DNA from: Microvirga arabica
GTDB taxonomy: Bacteria; Pseudomonadota; Alphaproteobacteria; Rhizobiales; Beijerinckiaceae
NCBI RefSeq assembly: GCF_016811235.1
Contig: NZ_JAFBID010000006.1
Span: forward strand, 1-64,000
Length of the DNA stretch: 64,000 bases
Direction: 5' to 3'
In this document: one piece after another, positions 27,515-38,486 of the stretch
Position numbering within the stretch: position 1 is the stretch's first letter
Layout: each line of letters begins with the position of its first letter
Made by a program: the position numbers and the translations under genes
The notes under the pieces: model-generated
The model's database searches: none
Seen by the model: only the letters and a program-made list of their open reading frames with translations
What the model was told of the DNA's origin: nothing

Positions 27515-28513
27515 TCATCGCCCGCGGTGGACTGACCGCTGCACGAGCATGGCGATAATGATGATGGCGCCCTGAACCGCGCCCACGAGAAACTCGGAGA
27601 CGAAATTCGACAGCACCATGATGTTGGCGACGAGTTCGAGGATCACCGCGCCGACGACGGTGCCCCAGACGCGGCCGATGCCGCCCTTGAGCGCGGTGCC
27701 GCCGATGACCACGGCCGTGATGGCCTGCAGCTCCCACAAGAGACCCGTGGTCGGCGTGGCGGAGCCGAGGCGCGGCACATAGACCAGCACGGCAATGCCG
27801 ACGCAGATGCCCTGAATGATGTAGGTGAGCGTGCGCACGCGCCAGATCGGCACGCCCGAATAGCGGGCCACATCTTCGTTGGAGCCGAGCGCCACCACAT
27901 GGCGGCCGAACGAGGTGCGGTACAGGATCAGCGCCCCGATGGCCGCCACTACAAGAAAGGCGATGATCGGATACGGGATGCCGAAGATGCTGCCGAAATA
28001 GACCGGGCGATAGAGTTCGCGCAGCTCGAAATTGCGCATCGTGATGGTGCCGCCGGCCGCCAGCCAGATGACGAGCGAACGGAAGATGCCCATGGTGCCC
28101 AGCGTCACGATGAATGGCTCGATGCGCCCGAAGGTCACGATGAGACCGTTGGCCAGCCCGCAGGCCGCACCGAGCGCGATGGCGGCGAGCAATCCGATCG
28201 CCAGCGTGCCCACATCCCCGCCGCCGAGATTGTTCAGGGTCAGGATCATCACGCCGGCAATCAGCGCCGCCATGGAGCCGACGGAGAGGTCGAGTCCTCC
28301 GCCTGCGATCACGAAGGTGGCCCCCACCGCGATGATGGCGATGAAGGCCGAGCGTGTCACCACGTTGAGCAAGTTCGAGGCGGTGAGAAAATCGGGATTG
28401 ATCAGCGCGCCTGCGATGATCAGAACGATCAGCGCGATGAAGGGCGAGAGCGCCCGCATATCGATAGCGAACTTGCGCTTTTCGGCGCGGGTGGGGAGCA
28501 CGGTCTCCGTCAT
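27515..28513 (-). CDS. Sugar ABC transporter permease (RbsC-like)
   Basis: A 332-residue inner-membrane permease with about ten hydrophobic segments. VIAGGGLDLSVGSMAALIAGVMILTL (in part: GGGLDLSVGS) and AVVIGGTALKGGIGRVWGTVVGA (in part: GGTALKGGIG) are the signature regions of the ribose-type BPD_transp_2 family. It overlaps the ATPase gene by four bases and is followed by the binding-protein gene. Confidence 0.92.
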   Translation of the reverse strand: MTETVLPTRAEKRKFAIDMRALSPFIALIVLIIAGALINPDFLTASNLLNVVTRSAFIAIIAVGATFVIAGGGLDLSVGSMAALIAGVMILTLNNLGGGDVGTLAIGLLAAIALGAACGLANGLIVTFGRIEPFIVTLGTMGIFRSLVIWLAAGGTITMRNFELRELYRPVYFGSIFGIPYPIIAFLVVAAIGALILYRTSFGRHVVALGSNEDVARYSGVPIWRVRTLTYIIQGICVGIAVLVYVPRLGSATPTTGLLWELQAITAVVIGGTALKGGIGRVWGTVVGAVILELVANIMVLSNFVSEFLVGAVQGAIIIIAMLVQRSVHRGR

Positions 28514-30030
28514 GCGTGGCCCGCGGCGATTTCCGCCGCCCTTTCTTCATGAACGCCTGTGGCGAGGTAAACGATAGCGTCTTCCGACAGGTCTGCCTGG
28601 GCGATCTCGCCGGCGACGCGTCCATTGCGCATCACCACGACCCGGTGGCAGAGGCCGATCAGTTCCTGCATCTCGGACGAGATGACGACGACGGCCTTGC
28701 CCTCCGCCGCAAGCGACGCGATGAAGCGGTAGATCTGTTCCTTCGTGCCGATGTCGACACCGCGCGTCGGCTCATCGATGATGACGATGCGCGGCTCCAG
28801 CAGCATCATCTTGGCGAGCAGGAGCTTCTGCTGGTTGCCGCCGGAGAGCTGGCCTGCCAGCAGGTCGCGGCTCCGGGTGCGGATGTCGAAATCCTTGATC
28901 GCCTGATCGAGCGCCTTCTCCTCGGCGCCCGTATCGATGAACGATCCGCGGCCGAATTTGTCCAAAGCCGCGAGGGAGAGGTTGATCCGAAGGTTCTGCT
29001 GCAGGAGCAGGCCCTTGCCCTTTCGATCTTCCGACAGATAGACGATGCCGGCCGCCATCGCTTCGCGCGCATCGCGGAAATGAACGTTCCTGTCGTCGAG
29101 CGTGACGGTGCCATGGCCCGGGCGCAGGCCCACGATGCCCTCGAACAGCTCCGTGCGGCCCGCACCGATCAGCCCGCCGAAGCCTAGGATCTCGCCGCGA
29201 CGCAAGGTGAAGGAGGCGTTCTCCACATAGCCTGGCACGGCCATGTCGCGCACGGTCAGGACGATCTGGTCGGAGGCGGTCTCCGGCTTCTCGGGGTAGA
29301 GCTTGGACATGTCGCGGCCCACCATGAGGCGCGCCATTTCGAGGGGTTCGAGCCCTTCGATGTCGCGAGTGGCGATATGGCGCCCGTCCCGCAGCACGGT
29401 CACGCGATCGGCGACCGCCTTCACCTCATTGAGGCGATGGGAGATATAGAGCACCGCTACGCCCTGAGCCCGCAGCTTTCGGATGATCTCGAACAGGCTC
29501 TCGGCTTCGATCGGCGTGAGAACGGCTGTGGGCTCGTCGAAGGCGACCACCTTGTGCGGCACGAGGAGCGCGCGGGCAATCTGGACGAGCTGCCGGTCTG
29601 CGATGGACAGGCGGCTCACCTCCCGGTCAGGATCGATGTTGGTGCCGAGCTCACGCAGGATGGACCGCGTGCGTTCCCGCATGGCCTTGTCGTCCACAAA
29701 GCCGAAGCGCCTGATTTCGCGGCCCAGAAAGAGATTCTGTGCAACGGTCAGATCCGGGGCGAGCAGGATTTCCTGGTGCACCAGAACGATGCCGTGAGCC
29801 TCGGCATCCACAGGGCCCGAGAAGGTGATCGGCTGGCCGTTGAGGTGCAGAGCTCCCTTCGTCGGCGGGAGATGCCCCGACAGGATGCGCATGAGGGTCG
29901 ATTTGCCGGCTCCGTTCTCGCCGATGACGGCATGAACCTCGCCTGCCTTCAGATCCAGCGAAATGCCGCTCAGGACCTCGATGGGTCCGAAGGATTTCGA
30001 GATGTTCTCGGCGCGAAGAACGGATTCCAT
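28510..30030 (-). CDS. Sugar ABC transporter ATPase, two tandem ABC domains (RbsA-like)
   Basis: About 506 residues from the ATG at 30030, which has GGAG six bases upstream; a GTG at 30084 would add 18 residues. The N-terminal domain has a full Walker A (GENGAGKST) and Walker B (VVAFDEPTAVL); the second has the altered GLIGAGRTEL typical of RbsA/MglA proteins, then LSGGNQQKLLLAKML and IVIIDEPTRGVDIGTK. It powers uptake of the unknown sugar and is the first gene of the LacI-controlled operon. Confidence 0.92.
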   Translation of the reverse strand: MESVLRAENISKSFGPIEVLSGISLDLKAGEVHAVIGENGAGKSTLMRILSGHLPPTKGALHLNGQPITFSGPVDAEAHGIVLVHQEILLAPDLTVAQNLFLGREIRRFGFVDDKAMRERTRSILRELGTNIDPDREVSRLSIADRQLVQIARALLVPHKVVAFDEPTAVLTPIEAESLFEIIRKLRAQGVAVLYISHRLNEVKAVADRVTVLRDGRHIATRDIEGLEPLEMARLMVGRDMSKLYPEKPETASDQIVLTVRDMAVPGYVENASFTLRRGEILGFGGLIGAGRTELFEGIVGLRPGHGTVTLDDRNVHFRDAREAMAAGIVYLSEDRKGKGLLLQQNLRINLSLAALDKFGRGSFIDTGAEEKALDQAIKDFDIRTRSRDLLAGQLSGGNQQKLLLAKMMLLEPRIVIIDEPTRGVDIGTKEQIYRFIASLAAEGKAVVVISSEMQELIGLCHRVVVMRNGRVAGEIAQADLSEDAIVYLATGVHEERAAEIAAGHA

Positions 30031-30190
30031 CACCTGCTCCGGATGAGCAAAATCGCTCGCCTTCGATTTCGTGAAGGCGGTCACAAGACGTCTTTACCGG
30101 AAGCGGATCAACTGGACGGCACGGGAGCGGGCATTCATGTCCTCCTGCTTGTCGATTGGTCCTCTGACGGGACCCTTTTTGAACTAGAGC

Positions 30191-30207
30191 TGTCGAACGG
30201 CTCGACA
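30191..30207. promoter_or_regulatory. Inverted repeat near the LacI operator
   Basis: TGTCGA-N5-TCGACA, a perfect interrupted dyad nine bases before the main palindrome and within the divergent promoter region. It could be a second regulator site, for example for a global regulator. Confidence 0.35.
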
Positions 30208-30215
30208 ACGACCCT

Positions 30216-30231
30216 ATGTAATCGATTACAT
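30216..30231. promoter_or_regulatory. 16-base perfect palindrome, LacI-family operator
   Basis: ATGTAATCGATTACAT is perfectly symmetric around a central CG, the classic LacI/GalR-family operator form. It lies 57 bases before the LacI start and about 185 bases before the ABC ATPase start. Confidence 0.75.
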
Positions 30232-30287
30232 GCAACTTTACCGAAATGACCGCATCTGTCAAACAGAACCATAGTCGGGGGGAAGAT

Positions 30288-31349
30288 ATGGACGATCTGG
30301 GACAGGCAGGCGGCACCGAGCCGGGAGATGCGCCGGTTCGCGCCGCGCGAATCCAGGACGTTGCCCGGCTCGCCGACGTCTCCACCGCGACCGTAAGCCG
30401 GGCGCTCGCGACCCCAGAGCGGGTGTCTCCCGAGGCTCGGGCCCGCGTGCTGGAGGCCATCGCCAAGACCGGCTATGTGCCCAACCCCGCCGCACGCACC
30501 CTGCGCTCGCAGAAGACCTATATGGTGCTCGTAGTCCTGCCGGACCTGGCGAATACCTTCTTCTCCAAGATTCTGCGAGGCATTGAGGAGACGCTCTTCG
30601 AGGCCGGTTACGGCATGATCATCAGCGATCTCGACGGATCGCCTGAGAAGGAGGCGCATTTTGCGGCCTTCACCGCAGCCGGCCGCGTGGACGGCGCCAT
30701 TCTGCTCAACGGCCACCTGTTCGGGCAGAGCCGGGAAGGGGAGGGGCAGCCTGCCCGGATTGGGATCCCGCTCGTGGCTTTGTGCGAAGCGATTCCGAGT
30801 GCCGACATTCCGCATATCGAGATCGACAACCGTGCCGCCGCCTCACGCATGACGCAGCATCTCGCCGGGTTGGGGCATCGGCGCATCGCCTATGTGAGCG
30901 GACCGGCGAACAACATCCTGGAGCGCGAGCGCTTCCTAGGCTTCAAGGATGGACTGGAGGCGGCGGGCCTGCCCTTCGATCCGGCGCTCGTAATTCCTGG
31001 TGACTATACGATCGAATCCGGCGTGGCGGCCGGCCAGGGCTTGGTTGCTCGAACCACCCGTCCGACGGCGGTGTTCTGCACCAGCGACGAGATGGCGATC
31101 GGGCTCATGCGCACCCTTCTGTCTGCCGGCTTGCGGGTGCCGGAGGACATCTCGGTTGCCGGGTTCGACGATATCGAATTCGCAGCCGTGGCCGAGCCGT
31201 CGCTCACCACGATCCATCAGCCACGCCGGGAACTCGGCCAAGCGGCCGCGACGGTTCTCATCGACCTGCTCCAGGGCCGCCCGGCGCCCAAGCAGATCCG
31301 GCTCGAGACGGAACTTGTCATCCGGAACAGTGTCGCGCCGCCCGGTTAA
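30288..31349 (+). CDS. LacI-family transcriptional regulator of the sugar ABC operon
   Basis: About 353 residues from the ATG at 30288, preceded by GGGGGGAAG; a longer frame begins at 30246. The N-terminal helix-turn-helix and hinge (ARIQDVARLADVSTATVSRAL and NPAARTLRSQKT) lead to a sugar-binding core with FCTSDEMAIGLMRTL and ISVAGFDDIEFA. Divergent from the ribose-type transporter with a CG-centred palindrome between, it almost certainly represses that operon until its sugar is present. Its stop overlaps the end of the convergent small membrane-protein gene. Confidence 0.92.
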   Translation: MDDLGQAGGTEPGDAPVRAARIQDVARLADVSTATVSRALATPERVSPEARARVLEAIAKTGYVPNPAARTLRSQKTYMVLVVLPDLANTFFSKILRGIEETLFEAGYGMIISDLDGSPEKEAHFAAFTAAGRVDGAILLNGHLFGQSREGEGQPARIGIPLVALCEAIPSADIPHIEIDNRAAASRMTQHLAGLGHRRIAYVSGPANNILERERFLGFKDGLEAAGLPFDPALVIPGDYTIESGVAAGQGLVARTTRPTAVFCTSDEMAIGLMRTLLSAGLRVPEDISVAGFDDIEFAAVAEPSLTTIHQPRRELGQAAATVLIDLLQGRPAPKQIRLETELVIRNSVAPPG

Positions 31350-31732
31350 TCCCAAAATATCGAAAACGCCCCGACGAACAGCACCAGCACGAGGCCGATG
31401 AACCCGACATAGCCGGCCAGCGCTTTCCGCGAGTGCTGGTGGGCATAGCTGTCCTTGGCATTGCCGTTCTGCCAGCGGGCCGATGATTCCTGATGCCGGG
31501 CGATATCGACCTGCTCCGGCCTCATGGGATTGCCCCCGGCCTCGTCGTCCGTGCCGAGAGGGGAGAGCCCAGGGTCGAACACCTCGTTCTTGTCCCCCGT
31601 GCGACCACTGTTGATGTCGCCCTTCAGCTGCGCCGTGGTCGAGCCCTCGTTCATGGGTGGAGGGTCCATCGGCTTGATCGTGTGCGTCCGAGGAATATCG
31701 GTGTGGTTGGGGTTGTCTGAACGGGTGGACAT
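31346..31732 (-). CDS. Hypothetical protein with one C-terminal membrane helix, EcfG-type promoter
   Basis: A 128-residue protein starting at the ATG at 31732, which has AGGAGAG six bases upstream. A hydrophilic, Asn/Pro/Thr-rich stretch of about 95 residues (MSTRSDNPNHTDIPRTH...) precedes a basic patch (HSRKALAG) and one membrane helix (YVGFIGLVLVLFVGAFSIF) at the extreme C-terminus, so it is tail-anchored. No known domain was recognised. Upstream is GGAAC-N17-GTT, the signature of general-stress sigma factor EcfG. A role in envelope stress is inferred only. Confidence 0.7.
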   Translation of the reverse strand: MSTRSDNPNHTDIPRTHTIKPMDPPPMNEGSTTAQLKGDINSGRTGDKNEVFDPGLSPLGTDDEAGGNPMRPEQVDIARHQESSARWQNGNAKDSYAHQHSRKALAGYVGFIGLVLVLFVGAFSIFWD

Positions 31733-31762
31733 GACAGCTCTCCTGGGATCCGCTGATGGGGA

Positions 31763-31787
31763 AACCGCCGGAGGAGTGCGAGGTTCC
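31763..31787 (-). promoter_or_regulatory. EcfG-type general stress promoter
   Basis: On the minus strand GGAAC (31787-31783), 17 bases, GTT (31765-31763). This exactly matches the alphaproteobacterial EcfG consensus GGAAC-N16/17-GTT and lies 31 bases upstream of the ATG at 31732. Confidence 0.6.
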
Positions 31788-31845
31788 TGTTCCGTGCATG
31801 CTGCGCCGGCTGCTCGAACGAGTCGGAAGCCATTGTGCAGGCAAG

Positions 31846-31936
31846 AAAAAAGGCCGTTGTTGCCAACGGCCCGAAGTTTAGGGAGGAAACGCCCTAGAAG
31901 GGCTGCAACGCTGCGACGCCAATCGCCGTGTTGCAC
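31846..31936 (-). ncRNA. Candidate ~91-nt small RNA with an exposed anti-Shine-Dalgarno loop
   Basis: On the minus strand, TTGAAA (31969-31964), 16 bases and TAATTA (31947-31942) make a plausible promoter, giving a start near 31935. The transcript then folds into four hairpins: TGCAAC/GTTGCA with an inner GCGA/TCGC stem (31935-31904); GCCCT-TCT-AGGGC (31903-31891); GTTT-CCTCCCT-AAAC (31890-31876), whose loop shows CCTCCC, complementary to ribosome-binding sites; and GGCCGTTG-GCAA-CAACGGCC (31871-31852) followed by T6, a rho-independent terminator. No open frame is evident. The layout recalls alphaproteobacterial sRNAs with CCUCC loops. The rest of the gap (31937-32097) shows nothing else. Confidence 0.65.
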
Positions 31937-32097
31937 TGCAATAATTAAGCGGTGGGCGGCTGGTTTCAAGATTAAAAGGTCAGCATCATTGCCCAATTTT
32001 TCGCCTCCCTGACTAAATTCGGCTTCAGTGAATCTGGACAGGAGAGCGGAGGCGAGGGCCCAATGCGCGGCAACAGGAACGCCACAAGAGGTCTGAG

Positions 32098-32511
32098 ATG
32101 CCGAAACTGAATGCCGTGCTCGAAACGGCTCTCTACGTGGACGATCTGTCCCGGGCCAGGGAGTTCTATGAGGGCAGCCTCGGCTTGCCTCTTCTTTTGT
32201 CAAACAAGCGCATGTGCGTGTTCGATGTCGGGGGCAGGAGCGCGCTGCTCGTCTTCCTGCGAGGCGGTTCGAGCGAGGATATGACCACGCCTGGCGGCAC
32301 CATTCCCGGTCATGACGGGCAGGGACCTCTGCACATTGCGTTCGCCATTTCAGCCGACGAGCTCGGTCCCTGGGAGGGGAAGCTGGAAGAGCGCGGAATT
32401 CCCATCGAGAGCCGGGTGACTTGGCCCCGGGGCGGCACAAGCGTCTATTTCCGCGATCCGGATGGGCACGTTCTCGAACTGGCGACGCCCGGGCTCTGGG
32501 CTACGTATTGA
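32098..32511 (+). CDS. VOC-family protein (glyoxalase/dioxygenase fold)
   Basis: 137 residues with two beta-alpha-beta-beta-beta modules. ETALYVDDLSRAREFYEGSLGLPLL (in part) opens the first and VYFRDPDGHVLELATPG closes the second with its metal-ligand-type Glu. PLHIAFAIS carries the His at the second module's start. The family spans glyoxalases, dioxygenases and antibiotic-binding proteins; no specific reaction can be assigned. It is a single gene converging on pgm. Confidence 0.88.
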   Translation: MPKLNAVLETALYVDDLSRAREFYEGSLGLPLLLSNKRMCVFDVGGRSALLVFLRGGSSEDMTTPGGTIPGHDGQGPLHIAFAISADELGPWEGKLEERGIPIESRVTWPRGGTSVYFRDPDGHVLELATPGLWATY

Positions 32512-32535
32512 GCGCCAAAGCCCGGCTGGTCGGTG

Positions 32536-34640
<2,105 letters not shown>

Positions 34641-37517
34641 ATGGGCGATGATCGTCAAGCGCAGACTGGCTCTGAAGAGGCCATGCGCCCGCTGTCGGAT
34701 CCGTCGAACGAAGCCGGCGTCCAAGGACTGCGGGAGATGGCGACGAGCCCCATGCGCGTGATCGAGCGCGGGATCTATCGCGGGCCGCATCTCTACAGCC
34801 TCACGCCGATGATCCGGATCAAGCTCGATCTCGGCACATTGGAGGAGTGGCCGTCCCATCGCCTGCCGGGCTTCACCGAGCGCCTTCTGGCTCTCTTGCC
34901 GGGGCTGAACGAGCATGGCTGCAGCTTTCACGAGCGGGGCGGCTTCGTCCGACGTCTCGAAGAGGGAACCTGGCTCGGCCACGTGGCCGAGCATATCGCT
35001 CTTGAGCTTCAGACGCTCATCGACTCGCGCGTCACCCGAGGCAAGACTCGTTCGGTGAAGGGAGAGTTCGGGGTCTACAATGTGATGTATGCCTACCGGG
35101 AGGCGGATGTGGGTCTTGTGGCCGGGCGTCTCGCTCTCCAACTCGCGGATTCCCTGCTGCCCCCGGAGCTTCAAGGCATCAAGGGCCTCGACCGGATCTA
35201 CAAGGACGAGGATGAGCCCGCATTCCGGAATCCCTTCGACCTTGCTCTCGCGCTCAAGGCTCTGCGCTACGTTCATTGCCGCACGGCCCTTGGCCCGACA
35301 ACCATGTCGCTCGTGCAGGAGGCCGAGCGCCGCGGGATTCCGGTCCTGCGCCTCGACGATCAGAGTCTCGTGCAACTCGGCACCGGGCGTTACCAGAAGC
35401 GCATCCGTGCCAGCATCACGAGCATGACTTCGTCGATCGCGACAGATGCGGCCGGCGACAAGGATCTGGCGAAAAGCCTCCTTGCCGATGCCGGATTGCC
35501 TGTCCCTAGAGGCGAGGTCGTCCGCAAGGGTGAGGATGCCGTGCACGCAGCTGAGCGGATCGGTTATCCGGTCGTGGTCAAGCCCCTCGACGGCAACCAT
35601 GGTCGCGGCGTCAGCATCGACCTCTCCACGCCGGAAGAAGTCACCCGCGCCTTCGAGGAGGCCGTCAGCCACAGCCGGCGCGTCATCGTCGAGAACTGTT
35701 TCAAAGGCCGCGACCACCGCATCCTGGTCGTCAACGGAGAGGTCGTGGCAGTGGCCGAGCGCGTGCCGGCTCACGTGATCGGCGACGGTGAACGCAGCAT
35801 CGCGGCCTTGGTCGAGGAGGTGAACAAGGATCCGCGCCGGGGCGAGGGGCATGAGAACGTCATGACCCGGATCACCATTGGCGATCATGCACGTGCCGTG
35901 CTGGCGAAGTCCGGCCTGAGCCCGGAGAGCGTTCCGGATCTCGGGCAGGCGGTCTATCTGTGCGATACGGCCAATCTCTCGACCGGCGGCACCGCGATTG
36001 ACCGTACCGATGACATCCACCCCGACAATGCCATGATCGCCCGGCGGGCTGCACGCACCATCGGCCTAGACGTGGCAGGGATCGATTTCATCGCGCCGGA
36101 CATCACCCGCTCGGTGCATGAAACTGGTGGCGGCATCATCGAGGTCAATGCCGCACCAGGCTTCCGCATGCACCTCCAGCCTTCGGAGGGGCGGGCGCGC
36201 AACGTGGCGCGGCCCGTCATGGACATGCTGTTCCCACGCGGGACACCGACGCGCATCCCGATTCTTGCCATCACCGGCACCAACGGCAAATCCACCACGT
36301 CGCGCATGGTCGGTCACATCCTGCGTGCCCATGGCCTGTGCGTAGGCCTGACCTCGACGACCGGCATCTACATGAACGGCCGCCGGGTCGTGGAAGCGGA
36401 TGCGTCGGGCCCCTGGAGCGCCCGTGTGGTGCTCAAGGAGCCGACGGTGGACGTGGCCGTGCTCGAAACCGCCCGAGGCGGCATCCTTCGCGAGGGGATG
36501 GGTTTTTCTGAATGCGATGTCGGTCTCGTCACCAATATCCAGCCGGACCACCTCGGGCTCAAAGGCATCGACACCATCGAGGATCTGGCCTGGGTCAAGT
36601 CCGTCGTCGTGGAGGCCGTGCATCGCAACGGCACCAGCATTCTCAATGCCGACGATCCGATGTGCGTGAGCATGCGCCGGCGTGCCGGCGGACGCATCTG
36701 CTACTTCTCCCTCCGCGGAGGAGCCGACATGCCGGACTTCCTGCGCGATCACATCGACGATGGCGGCTTCGCGGTGGTGCGCGAGCCGGGAGCGCTCGAC
36801 GGAGGCGAGATCGTGATCCACGATGACGGAGACAGCATTCACCTGATGCGCGCTGCCGAAATCCCGGCAACCCTCGATGGGTTGGCCGAGTTCAACGTTC
36901 AGAATGCTCTGGGAGCAGTCGCCATGGCCTACGCTCAAGGCGTGCCGGTCAACGTCATCCGCAACGCCCTGTCGACCTTCACCACGTCCTTCGAGCAGTG
37001 CCCCGGACGTCTCAACGTTTTCGACGGCCACGGCTTCCGGGTCATCCTGGATTATGCCCACAATCCGGCGGGCCTTCAGGCCCTGGGCGATCTGATCCTC
37101 AAGATGCGCCGCCGCCATCGGCGCATCATCGGCATGATCAATATTCCGGGCGACCGTCGCGACGACGACATGCGGGAGATGGGAGCGCTTGCAACCCGCT
37201 ATTTCGACGAGATCATCTTCCGGGAGGATCCCGCCCGTCGCGGGCGCAAGCCCGGCGAGATCGTGGCTCTGCTTGCTGAAGGTGCGCTGGCCGCTGGTTT
37301 CCCGGAGGAGAAAATCACACGCATTCTGGACGAAGATGAAGCTGCGGACGTGTGTCTCAGCCGCGCGCAGCCGGGCGACCTTGTGGTGCTCACGCCCACC
37401 GATGTGGAGGCCATGTGGCGGCAGGTGCTCGACTTCCGGACCTCTCCCTCCACGTCCTTCGATGTGGAGATAGACCGAGTGGAGAGTCCGGCCGAAGGAT
37501 GGCGCCGCACCGCTTGA
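34641..37517 (+). CDS. cphA: Cyanophycin synthetase
   Basis: About 958 residues from the ATG at 34641, which has GAGGAG nine bases upstream. CphA builds the Asp-backbone, Arg-side-chain reserve polymer in two ATP-dependent steps. The N-terminal CphA domain (VIERGIYRGPHLYSLTPMI) precedes an ATP-grasp region (GYPVVVKPLDGNHGRGVS; ETGGGIIEVNAAPGFRMHL) and a C-terminal Mur-ligase half with the P-loop AITGTNGKSTTSRMVG (near residue 546), VLETARGGILREG and ILDYAHNPAGLQAL. Cyanophycinase follows 80 bases downstream. The size and three-part structure match cyanobacterial CphA. Confidence 0.95.
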   Translation: MGDDRQAQTGSEEAMRPLSDPSNEAGVQGLREMATSPMRVIERGIYRGPHLYSLTPMIRIKLDLGTLEEWPSHRLPGFTERLLALLPGLNEHGCSFHERGGFVRRLEEGTWLGHVAEHIALELQTLIDSRVTRGKTRSVKGEFGVYNVMYAYREADVGLVAGRLALQLADSLLPPELQGIKGLDRIYKDEDEPAFRNPFDLALALKALRYVHCRTALGPTTMSLVQEAERRGIPVLRLDDQSLVQLGTGRYQKRIRASITSMTSSIATDAAGDKDLAKSLLADAGLPVPRGEVVRKGEDAVHAAERIGYPVVVKPLDGNHGRGVSIDLSTPEEVTRAFEEAVSHSRRVIVENCFKGRDHRILVVNGEVVAVAERVPAHVIGDGERSIAALVEEVNKDPRRGEGHENVMTRITIGDHARAVLAKSGLSPESVPDLGQAVYLCDTANLSTGGTAIDRTDDIHPDNAMIARRAARTIGLDVAGIDFIAPDITRSVHETGGGIIEVNAAPGFRMHLQPSEGRARNVARPVMDMLFPRGTPTRIPILAITGTNGKSTTSRMVGHILRAHGLCVGLTSTTGIYMNGRRVVEADASGPWSARVVLKEPTVDVAVLETARGGILREGMGFSECDVGLVTNIQPDHLGLKGIDTIEDLAWVKSVVVEAVHRNGTSILNADDPMCVSMRRRAGGRICYFSLRGGADMPDFLRDHIDDGGFAVVREPGALDGGEIVIHDDGDSIHLMRAAEIPATLDGLAEFNVQNALGAVAMAYAQGVPVNVIRNALSTFTTSFEQCPGRLNVFDGHGFRVILDYAHNPAGLQALGDLILKMRRRHRRIIGMINIPGDRRDDDMREMGALATRYFDEIIFREDPARRGRKPGEIVALLAEGALAAGFPEEKITRILDEDEAADVCLSRAQPGDLVVLTPTDVEAMWRQVLDFRTSPSTSFDVEIDRVESPAEGWRRTA

Positions 37518-37596
37518 GCGGTACAAGAGGAACTTCGATGTCATCCGTCCCTTGTCCGGGCCGGGTTGCTGCCGAAAAGGGAGACGGGTCGGGATC

Positions 37597-38451
37597 ATGC
37601 AGGACCGCGCGAGAAATAAGTCGAAGGGGCCGCTCATCATCATCGGCGGCGGTGAGGACAAGGAGGGCGAGCGCACCATCCTGCGCGAGGTCGCCCGGCA
37701 TGTGGATGGCGGCAAGCTCGTCCTCGCAACCGTCGCGTCCCATGAGCCGGAGGGCTATTTCGAGTCTTATCAGAAAGCCTTTGCCGATCTCGGCGTCACG
37801 GACCTCGTGGAGATCTACGTGAAGGATCGGGCCGAGACCCTCGATCCTGAGAAACTGCGGCTCTTCGATGGAGCCGCCGGGGTGTTCTTTTCAGGCGGCG
37901 ACCAGCTGCGCATCTCGAGCCAGATCGGCGACACGCCCGTCGAACAGCGGGTGCGCGAGATCCATGATAGCGGTGGATTGCTCGCGGGAACGTCGGCCGG
38001 TGCGTCGGTGATGAGTGAAACCATGCTGGTCAAAGGGACAAGCGGGGAATCCTACAAGATCGGGGATCTTCACATGGCGCCGGGCCTTGGCCTCGTGCGC
38101 AACGTGATCATCGATCAGCATTTCGCGGAGCGTGGTCGCTTCGGACGTCTGTTCGGCGCCGTGGCGCATAACCCGCGCGAGCTCGGGATCGGAATCGACG
38201 AGGACACGGCTTTGGTCCTCGAAGACGGGCGCTTCCAGGTGATCGGCAGCGGCTGCGTCTATGTTGTCGATGGAGCTGGCGTCACCCATTCGAACATCGC
38301 CGAGGCCGAGCCCGAGCGCTCCCTGTCCATGTACGACATCCGCATGCATGTGCTGAGTTCCGGCGATGCGTTCGACCTGTCGAAGCGTCGTCCTGCGGAA
38401 GTGCCGGATCTGCAGAAGAGCCATGCCATCGAAGCGCAGGCCGCCAGCTGA
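37597..38451 (+). CDS. cphB: Cyanophycinase (S51 serine peptidase)
   Basis: 284 residues from the ATG at 37597; an upstream in-frame ATG at 37552 lacks a good ribosome-binding site. CphB cuts cyanophycin to beta-Asp-Arg dipeptides. The nucleophile is in LLAGTSAGASVM (Ser near 133), with FFSGGDQLRI before it and NVIIDQHFAERGRFGRL after it, all family signatures. It follows cphA, giving the cell both synthesis and breakdown of a nitrogen reserve. No dipeptidase (IadA or IaaA type) is nearby. Confidence 0.94.
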   Translation: MQDRARNKSKGPLIIIGGGEDKEGERTILREVARHVDGGKLVLATVASHEPEGYFESYQKAFADLGVTDLVEIYVKDRAETLDPEKLRLFDGAAGVFFSGGDQLRISSQIGDTPVEQRVREIHDSGGLLAGTSAGASVMSETMLVKGTSGESYKIGDLHMAPGLGLVRNVIIDQHFAERGRFGRLFGAVAHNPRELGIGIDEDTALVLEDGRFQVIGSGCVYVVDGAGVTHSNIAEAEPERSLSMYDIRMHVLSSGDAFDLSKRRPAEVPDLQKSHAIEAQAAS

Positions 38452-38456
38452 CTAGA

Positions 38457-38486
38457 ACTCCGGCTAAGGGTTGTTCCCGCCGGAGT
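38457..38486. terminator. Hairpin between convergent cphB and the small gene
   Basis: ACTCCGGC, a 14-base loop and GCCGGAGT form an eight-pair stem six bases after the cphB stop. It overlaps the last codons of the convergent 85-residue gene. U-tracts are weak. Confidence 0.5.

Noticed and set aside
31346..32440. 364-codon extension of the small membrane-protein frame
   Set aside because: The upstream part runs through the sRNA candidate and antisense to the VOC gene. The ATG at 31732 has the ribosome-binding site and the EcfG promoter.
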